From NCBI GenBank assembly GCA_011042595.1, contig DQWO01000235.1:1-12572 (forward strand): a DNA stretch of 12,572 bases. Reading direction: 5' to 3'. Made by a program: the position numbers and the translations under genes. The notes beneath the pieces are model-generated. The model was not told the origin of the DNA and ran no database searches. It saw only the letters and a list, made by a program, of their open reading frames with translations. Positions within the stretch are counted from its first letter, which is position 1. Every line of letters begins with the position of its first letter. Origin of the DNA: Pseudomonadota bacterium. Its GTDB lineage: Bacteria > Desulfobacterota > Anaeroferrophillalia > Anaeroferrophillales > Anaeroferrophillaceae. Below, one piece after another: positions 7,396 through 12,572 of this stretch.

Positions 7396-7962
7396 ATGGG
7401 TAAGGCTGCTTTGGTTGTTATTGACATGGTTAAAGATAATCTGGCGAATCCTGAGAGCAACCTGGTGGCCCGGGAAGCCGAGGCTATAATTCCGGTTATC
7501 AATGGTTTGGCTGCTGATTTTCGCCAAAGGAGCTGGCCGGTTATTTATGCCAGTGATTCTTTTCTTGAGGGCGATTTTATTTTTGGCGGTAAAATGGCTC
7601 CCCATGCCATTCGAGGAACAGCAGGAGCCGAGGTGACTGATGCATTGTCAAGGGAAGCAGGGGATATAATATTACCCAAACGGCGGTTTTCTGCCTTTTT
7701 CAAGACCGATCTTGATCAGACTTTACGAACCTTGAAGGTTGATACGGTGGTTGTCTGCGGCATTACTTCCACGTTTTGTGTTTTGGCCACTGCGTTTGAT
7801 TCCCTATGTCATGATTTCAGGACCATTATTGTTGAAGATGGCAGCTGTGCTCACAAAGCTGAGGTACATCAGACATTATTGGGTTTCTACCGCAATAATC
7901 CGCTGTATCCTTTGTTTCAGATTTCGCCGGCAAATGAGGTTTTTGAACGGATTGACAGCTAG
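7396..7962 (+). CDS. Isochorismatase-family cysteine hydrolase
   Basis: A 188-residue protein of the isochorismatase-like fold. The catalytic triad is visible: Asp10 in ALVVIDMVKD, Lys95 in LPKRRFSAF, and Cys128 in CGITSTFCVLATA, which also gives the usual cis-peptide loop. The family includes nicotinamidases, N-carbamoylsarcosine amidases and ureidoacrylate hydrolases as well as isochorismatases; no feature here picks a substrate. The nucleophile Cys argues for an amidase or hydrolase rather than a true isochorismatase, which lacks it. I chose ATG 7396, with GGAGGT (7385-7390) five bases upstream, over a TTG at 7390. It is monocistronic, diverges from the MBL gene across repeat copy 3, and converges with the DUF1566 gene 55 bp downstream. 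Confidence 0.88.
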   Translation: MGKAALVVIDMVKDNLANPESNLVAREAEAIIPVINGLAADFRQRSWPVIYASDSFLEGDFIFGGKMAPHAIRGTAGAEVTDALSREAGDIILPKRRFSAFFKTDLDQTLRTLKVDTVVVCGITSTFCVLATAFDSLCHDFRTIIVEDGSCAHKAEVHQTLLGFYRNNPLYPLFQISPANEVFERIDS

Positions 7963-8017
7963 GAGGCTGTCCGAAAATGCCCTTTTCCCCCAACGCTGTG
8001 TCACATCAAAATTTTTT

Positions 8018-8503
8018 TTATTTAAGGTTTCGTACTGCCAGTGCCCGAAAACCCCTCTTGGTGGCCATTCGATCCATATAACTGTAGCCGCGGGTGAAAT
8101 TAAAAACCCTGGCCGTAATCGATTTATTTTCCCCTGACCATACCCAGATGCAGCTTAACCGGATTTCTGGAATGATGTGTACGGTTTTGCCGCAGTCAGT
8201 CTGATAACCATGATCGCCTTGCTCGGTTACATAAAGGCTGCGAAGTTCTTTGATGGTTGGCAGCCGCCAGTTATCATAGCTTTTTTCGATTGTGTAAGGA
8301 AAAGTAAAGGTAACCCATCTTTTTGCTTCCTGCCAGTTAATATCCCCCTGGTTATCGAATGCTCCCCACATTAATCCCAGTTGCCTATCCGTAACGGTGC
8401 CATCCTCATTGTTGATAAATCTATCACCAGCTATTGTTGGCAGGGGAGAAATCAACATAATCACAATGACAGCGATAAATAATATAATGAATTTTTTCCC
8501 CAT
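8018..8503 (-). CDS. Secreted DUF1566-domain protein
   Basis: A 161-residue protein with a clear Sec signal peptide (basic MGKK, a hydrophobic stretch to about residue 21, probable cleavage after TIA-G near 25). The mature part is one DUF1566 (Lcl C-terminal-like) domain: NNEDGTVTDRQLGLMWG, INWQEAKRWV, YDNWRLPTIKELRSLY, a central VWSGEN, and a terminal RGFRALAVR. The biochemical role of the domain is unknown; proteins carrying it are exported and common in deltaproteobacteria. Two cysteines in the mature part (in QTDCGK and RLSCIW) could form a disulfide. ATG 8501-8503 follows GGAGG. The gene starts 50 bp after the fused TRAP permease on the same strand with no visible terminator between, so it may be the last gene of that operon. 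Confidence 0.85.
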   Translation of the reverse strand: MGKKFIILFIAVIVIMLISPLPTIAGDRFINNEDGTVTDRQLGLMWGAFDNQGDINWQEAKRWVTFTFPYTIEKSYDNWRLPTIKELRSLYVTEQGDHGYQTDCGKTVHIIPEIRLSCIWVWSGENKSITARVFNFTRGYSYMDRMATKRGFRALAVRNLK

Positions 8504-8553
8504 AACATCCTCCGCATACGATAATTGAGAACCTGGGTGACATCTCCGGAAAA

Positions 8554-10608
8554 TTAAGCTGTTATGCTAGTTTTCATTCTATAGCTCTGGAGACAATAGA
8601 TAGCCGCCCATAAAATCAGACCGGCAGGATAGGCCAGGTATTTGTTAGGCAGTGACAGCAAGTTGGCCAGCAGGCCGGGGCGGAACATTATAATGGTAAC
8701 TCCCAGCAGGAGAAAAAGATCATACCATTTGTTTTTGGTAATAAACCAGCCCTGGGTGGCTGAAGCAAAGCTGCAGCTGCCAATGCAGGCCATGATGAAA
8801 ATGAGGATGCCTAGGGGCCAGCTGTTGATATTATGCAGAATCAAATCGCTGTTGAAGACAAACATGAATGGGATGATCGCTGTTCTGATATCGTACATGA
8901 ATCCCTGTATTCCCGTGGGGATTGGATCAGAATGAGCCAGGGCGGCGGCCGCGTATGATGCCAGTCCCACCGGCGGCGTATCGTCAGCCAGGATGCCGAA
9001 ATAGAAGCAGAATAGATGGGCGGCCATCAGGGGGACGATAAAGCCGTTGGCGCCGCCGACATTGACAATGATGGGCGCGGTCAAGGAGGCCATAACGATA
9101 TAGGTGGCGGTGGTTGGCAGTCCCATGCCAATCAGCAGACTGGCAATGGCAGTGATGATCAGCATCAAATAGATGTTGCCGCCGGAGAGCTGTTCGACAA
9201 TCTGGGTGATCATGCCGCCAATGCCCATGTTGACCACTCCGACAATGATGCCGGCCGACGCACAGGCTAATGCAACGCTGACCATATTGCGGGCACCGGA
9301 GGACATGCCGTCGAAAATAGTAGTGGCACTTTTTTTCAGAATTGCGCTGATCGGGCCGCGCGTATGCCGCCAGTCATAGATATCTTTCAAAATAATGACG
9401 CCAAAAAGCCAGAGAATGGAATTAAAGGCTGACTTATCCGGTGAATGCCGCAGGATGATCAGTTCATAGAGCAGGATGCCGATGGGCAAGAGGAAATGAA
9501 GGCCGGACAGCAGGGTTTCTATCAGCCTTGGCAGCTCATCTTTACGCAGGCCCCGTAGCCCCAGCTTGGAAGCTTCAATATGGGTGATGTAGAGCAGGGC
9601 CACATAGGAGGCAAAAGCCGGAATAGCTGCCGCTTTGACCACCGCAACATAAGGGACATTCACATATTCAGCGATGATGAAAGCTGCCGCGCCCATAATG
9701 GGTGGAGCTATCTGGCCATCAGTGCTGGCTGCCACTTCAATCGCGGCCGCTTTGGTAGCTGGGTAGCCGACTTTTTTCATTAAAGGGATAGTGAAGGTGC
9801 CGGTGGTGACAATGTTGGCGATGCTGGAACCGGAAACCATGCCGGTAAAACCGCTGGCCAGAACGGCGGCCTTGGCGGGTCCACCCTTAAATTTGCCCAG
9901 GAAACACAGGGCCAGGTCTATGAAGAATTTCCCGGCTCCCGCTTTTTCCAGCAGGGCGCCCAGCAGGACGTAGAGAAAGACAACCCGGGCGGAAACATCC
10001 AGCGGGATGCCGTAAATGCCTTCGGAAGATAACGATATCTGGCTGAAATAACGGTTCAGTGAAACTCCCCGGAAGGCCAGGACCTCCGGCATGTAGGGGC
10101 CGAAATAAGCATAAAGGCTGAAGGCAATGGCGATAATTGGTAATGCCGGCCCGATGGCCCGGCGGGCGGCTTCCAGAAGCAGGACCAGAAGGATGACACC
10201 GAAAACGAGATCAAGGGTAGAAGGCATTCCGGCTCGGCCGGAAATGCCTTCCCAGTTAAAATAGAGGTAGAGGGCGCTGATGGCGCCAACGATGGCAAAA
10301 AGGTAGTCATTCCAGGGAATGCGGTCCCGGGCCGCCAGAAACCTCAGATGCTTGCGAGGTTTTTTAAATACAGGAATGCTGAGGAAGATAATCAGCATCG
10401 CAAATGCCAGGTGAATGGCTCGGATGGTAATGGAATCAAGTAGCAGCCAGCTGGAGATGGATAGCTGAAAAAGGGACCAGGTAACGGCTATCACTGGAAT
10501 AAAATAGCGCTCCAAGCCCTTGAGGATCCTGAATTCCCCGGTCTCTTCGGCAATGATCTCCTCCAGCTGAATCTTTTGCTCGAGATGATTGTCTTCTTTT
10601 GCCGCCAT
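8554..10608 (-). CDS. TRAP transporter fused permease (small and large subunits in one protein)
   Basis: A 684-residue inner-membrane protein of the TRAP 4TM/12TM fusion type, which works with TAXI binding proteins. A charged cytoplasmic N-terminus of about 35 residues precedes four hydrophobic segments (DctQ-like, roughly 38-55, 63-80, 102-118, 133-147), then the DctM-like part. Conserved DctM stretches are SGFTGMVSGSSIANIVTTGT (252-271), GMGLPTTATY (494-503) and ADDTPPVGLA (541-550). It should drive Na+- or H+-coupled uptake of an organic acid or amino acid delivered by the binding protein; the substrate cannot be read from the sequence. ATG 10608 is preceded by AGGGAGG. The gene lies 125 bp after the binding-protein gene, a gap that contains an intrinsic terminator, so permease output is probably lower than binding-protein output. 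Confidence 0.95.
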   Translation of the reverse strand: MAAKEDNHLEQKIQLEEIIAEETGEFRILKGLERYFIPVIAVTWSLFQLSISSWLLLDSITIRAIHLAFAMLIIFLSIPVFKKPRKHLRFLAARDRIPWNDYLFAIVGAISALYLYFNWEGISGRAGMPSTLDLVFGVILLVLLLEAARRAIGPALPIIAIAFSLYAYFGPYMPEVLAFRGVSLNRYFSQISLSSEGIYGIPLDVSARVVFLYVLLGALLEKAGAGKFFIDLALCFLGKFKGGPAKAAVLASGFTGMVSGSSIANIVTTGTFTIPLMKKVGYPATKAAAIEVAASTDGQIAPPIMGAAAFIIAEYVNVPYVAVVKAAAIPAFASYVALLYITHIEASKLGLRGLRKDELPRLIETLLSGLHFLLPIGILLYELIILRHSPDKSAFNSILWLFGVIILKDIYDWRHTRGPISAILKKSATTIFDGMSSGARNMVSVALACASAGIIVGVVNMGIGGMITQIVEQLSGGNIYLMLIITAIASLLIGMGLPTTATYIVMASLTAPIIVNVGGANGFIVPLMAAHLFCFYFGILADDTPPVGLASYAAAALAHSDPIPTGIQGFMYDIRTAIIPFMFVFNSDLILHNINSWPLGILIFIMACIGSCSFASATQGWFITKNKWYDLFLLLGVTIIMFRPGLLANLLSLPNKYLAYPAGLILWAAIYCLQSYRMKTSITA

Positions 10609-10688
10609 ATTGCCATCCTCCCTGAGTCATGAGAATATATGATTTTAAATAATGTTACTGAATTTTTGGTCTGCTATTATGTTGAATG

Positions 10689-10726
10689 AAAAAAACAGGC
10701 AATGTCAAAAATGACATTGCCTGTTT
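10689..10726 (-). terminator. Strong intrinsic terminator between TAXI gene and permease gene
   Basis: A perfect 15-bp stem (10693-10707 with 10712-10726) with a four-base loop, starting seven bases after the TAXI stop codon. On the minus strand it ends in seven T residues, three of which lie in the stem. Partial read-through would give more binding protein than permease, as is common for binding-protein-dependent transporters. Confidence 0.85.
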
Positions 10727-10733
10727 GTCTGGT

Positions 10734-11702
10734 TTACATCAGACCGGCTTCCTTGAAATATTTGATGGCGCCGGGATGGAATGGAGCTGATAGCCCTTCG
10801 AGCATATTTTTCTTAGTCAGGACTGAATATGCCGGATGGAGTTTTTTGAAGTCTTTAAAGTTGTCAAAAACTTCCTTGGTAATGGCATAGACCACATCAT
10901 CAGGAACCTTGGCCGAGGTTACCAGCGTTGCTTTAACGCCGAAAGTCGGGACCAGTTCTTCCTTGTTGGTGGCATTGGGATAGAATTTCATCGGGATATT
11001 GGCTGCGGCATAATAAGGGAATTTATCCGTCAGCGGTTTTACATTGGTAATCGGGACGATATGGACTTTCACCCGGCCGGCAGTGGCTTCCTTGATGGAA
11101 CCATTTGGGTGGCCAACGGTATAAAAATAGGCATCAATCCGTTCATCCTGCAGGGCGCTGGCTGATTCTACTGCTTTGACGTATTCGGCTTTGATATCCT
11201 TTTTTTCGTCCAGCCCGGCCAGCCACAGGGCATCCCGGGAATTTCCCAGCTGTCCGGAACCGGGATTGCCGATGGCAACTCGTTTGCCCTTCAGATCTTT
11301 GAGTGAGTTAATGCCGCTGGCGTCAGAGGCAATCAGGGTGATGGATTCCGGATGAATGCTGAAAACCGCCCGCAGATCCTTCTGGGGTTTCCCTTTCCAT
11401 TCTTTCATGCCATGGTATGCCTGGTACTGACGGTCGGATTGGGCGATGCCGAATTCCAGGTCGCCATTCACCACTGCATTGATGTTAAATACTGAGCCGC
11501 CGGTTGATTCAACCGTGGCTTTCAAGCCATATACTTTGGCTTTTTTGTTGACCATGCGGCTGATGGCTCCGCCGGTGGGATAGTAAACCCCGGTGACTCC
11601 GCCGGTTCCAATAGTGACAAAACGCATCCGGGCGGATGACTGAATCGGGGCACAGAGGCAGAGCAGTGCCAGACTGAGCAAGAGAACGGTTAATTTTTTC
11701 AT
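10734..11702 (-). CDS. TRAP transporter solute-binding protein, TAXI family
   Basis: A 322-residue periplasmic binding protein. The signal peptide is MKKLTVLLLSLALLCLCAP... with probable cleavage after SSA near residue 24. The mature protein opens with the family hallmark FVTIGTGGVTGVYYPTGGAI (28-47), followed by NAVVNGDLEFGIAQSD and LRAVFSIHPESITLIA. LKDLKGKRVAIGNPGSGQLGNSRDAL lines the binding cleft in relatives. TAXI proteins bind glutamate or other small anions; the ligand is not predictable here. I chose ATG 11702, with AAAGGAGG seven bases upstream, because it gives a normal signal peptide. An in-frame ATG at 11801, also behind a Shine-Dalgarno-like sequence, would add 33 mostly polar residues before it. 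It lies downstream of the universal stress protein gene and upstream of the permease. Confidence 0.93.
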   Translation of the reverse strand: MKKLTVLLLSLALLCLCAPIQSSARMRFVTIGTGGVTGVYYPTGGAISRMVNKKAKVYGLKATVESTGGSVFNINAVVNGDLEFGIAQSDRQYQAYHGMKEWKGKPQKDLRAVFSIHPESITLIASDASGINSLKDLKGKRVAIGNPGSGQLGNSRDALWLAGLDEKKDIKAEYVKAVESASALQDERIDAYFYTVGHPNGSIKEATAGRVKVHIVPITNVKPLTDKFPYYAAANIPMKFYPNATNKEELVPTFGVKATLVTSAKVPDDVVYAITKEVFDNFKDFKKLHPAYSVLTKKNMLEGLSAPFHPGAIKYFKEAGLM

Positions 11703-11823
11703 GAATCTCCTCCTTTGGTTGTATGTTTTAGGTTGCTCTTCTGTCTTGACGATGAAATTTTTATCAGAACTAACTGCGTCACATCCTGTTTTTAGCGGCA
11801 TTCCTCCTTTCTGATGAGTTTGA

Positions 11824-12267
11824 TTAGTCAGGTTTTCTGGTTACTAAAATGGTGTTATTGGTGCGGCGGACGACTTTTTCAGCCGTGGTACCGTAAAAGT
11901 ATTTTTTCGATGCGTGTTTGCCATGGGAGCCGATAACCACCAGATCGACTGGATTTTTTTCCAGTTCCTCCAGTATCTCAACATAGGGAACTCCCCGGCG
12001 GACATGGTAATGGTATTCAATATCTTTTAACTTGGGAAATTTGTTTTCCAGATCTTTAAGCATTGCTTTCGCGTCCTCGAGGGCTCGGTTGCGAATGGCC
12101 TCATATTCACTGGTGGAAAGGTAGTGATAGAGCATGCTTTCATCGCGGTTCACGTAGAGAATATGCAGGGTGCTGTCATGGCTGGCTGCCAGATCAAGGG
12201 CATATTCAAGGGCATAATAAGAATCTTCGGAGAAGTCAATTGGCGCCAGGATTGTTTTTATTTCCAT
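11824..12267 (-). CDS. Universal stress protein (UspA family), ATP-binding type
   Basis: A 147-residue single-domain Usp. ILAPIDFSEDSYYALEYA carries the usual early Asp (11), and GSHGKHASKKYFYGTT gives the ATP-binding G-2X-G-9X-G-[S/T] pattern at 113-127, followed by VVRRTNNTILVTR. It is a cytoplasmic nucleotide-binding regulator, normally dimeric. In Halomonas the Usp TeaD regulates the TRAP transporter TeaABC, so a regulatory role for the transporter encoded directly downstream is plausible (inference). ATG 12267 is preceded by GGAAGGAG. The TAXI gene begins 121 bp after its stop with no visible terminator between, so the two may be cotranscribed. Confidence 0.93.
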   Translation of the reverse strand: MEIKTILAPIDFSEDSYYALEYALDLAASHDSTLHILYVNRDESMLYHYLSTSEYEAIRNRALEDAKAMLKDLENKFPKLKDIEYHYHVRRGVPYVEILEELEKNPVDLVVIGSHGKHASKKYFYGTTAEKVVRRTNNTILVTRKPD

Positions 12268-12325
12268 ACTTTTTACTCCTTCCCCCAGGTTTTCAGAAAG
12301 TAATTTATATTGCTTACAATCATTT

Positions 12326-12353
12326 GATATAGCATATCTATTGCGAATATCAA
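12326..12353 (-). promoter_or_regulatory. Candidate promoter for the usp-TRAP locus
   Basis: On the minus strand TTGATA (12353-12348) and TATATC (12331-12326) are separated by 16 bp, and TGC directly before the -10 makes it an extended -10 element. The -10 overlaps the inverted repeat GATAT-AGC-ATATC (12326-12338), which could bind a regulator. The rest of the 12268-12425 gap is A/T-rich and shows nothing else I can name. Confidence 0.45.
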
Positions 12354-12425
12354 CCCTTAAAATATCTTTTTATTGTTGAAAGCAAAAAAAGATGCAGCTT
12401 GAGTTTGAGTTTGGTTATAATTTTA

Positions 12426-12572
12426 CTCAACTTTCTGAGTTATGAAAAGACAGCCGAAAAAAATTATTTAAAGACTGTTCCGGCATGGCTCTCGCTCATT
12501 CTCGCTGCACATCGTGTGCAGCTGTGAGGTGCCCGCCGCGAATCACCGTCGTGGTGATTCGTTCGGCGGTCA
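12426..12572 (+). mobile_element. Structured MITE-like element, copy 4 (left part, runs off window)
   Basis: It begins with the same 16-bp terminal repeat as copy 2 (12426-12441) and matches 2024-2172 closely to the window edge, with a 2-bp length difference. The right end is outside the window. The terminator-like hairpin is kept on the minus strand (12450-12455 with 12473-12478) but needs a G-U pair there; on the plus strand the same position is a C-A mismatch. The inner hairpin CGAATCACC/GGTGATTCG is better paired than in copy 2. It lies upstream of the usp promoter. Confidence 0.88.

Noticed and set aside
7963..8000. GAGGCTGTCCGAAAA after the isochorismatase-family gene, which resembles some insertion-sequence ends
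   Set aside because: No matching inverted end, duplication or transposase was found nearby, and the match rests on a few bases.

Overview
The window looks like a chromosomal segment of an anaerobic, respiring bacterium, most likely a deltaproteobacterium (Desulfobacterota). This is inferred from gene content and not proven: a futalosine-route menaquinone pathway (mqnE, mqnC), a TAXI-type TRAP transporter with a fused permease, a stand-alone NifU/IscU-type scaffold beside a radical SAM enzyme, and moderate GC. There are twelve convincing genes. No rRNA, tRNA, CRISPR array, transposase or phage gene was seen.

Layout. (1) Positions 133-1952, + strand: a compact three-gene operon of a COG0731-type radical SAM enzyme with a C-terminal winged-helix-like tail, an Fe-S scaffold protein of NifU N-terminal type, and a small soluble HAD protein resembling the phosphorylation domain of P-type ATPases. 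(2) 2251-3976, +: a 100-residue J-domain protein, then enolase. (3) 3996-6986, - strand: a metallo-beta-lactamase-fold protein (COG1237 type), mqnE and mqnC in one tight operon. It converges on enolase and has a good candidate promoter at 7021-7049. (4) 7396-7962, +: an isochorismatase-family cysteine hydrolase. (5) 8018-12267, -: a universal stress protein, a TAXI solute-binding protein, a strong intrinsic terminator, the fused TRAP permease, and a secreted DUF1566 protein. This is a transporter locus in which the binding protein is probably made in excess of the permease.

The most unusual content lies between the genes. Four copies of one structured repeat occur: 1-38 (right part only), 2024-2240 (complete), 7111-7304 (complete, inverted) and 12426-12572 (left part, running off the window). 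The two complete copies have 16-bp terminal inverted repeats (CTCAACTTTCTGAGTT and one near match) and exact target duplications outside them (TATTGA; CTGATAA), so this is a MITE-like non-autonomous transposable element. Its interior folds into a branched stem structure. Between the two complete copies at least five base pairs change on both sides so that pairing is kept, and further changes give G-U wobble pairs. One arm can pair with either of two partners, one of which makes a terminator-like hairpin on the element's minus strand. This repeat family is the best candidate in the window for something undescribed; whether it acts as folded DNA, RNA or both cannot be decided from the sequence.
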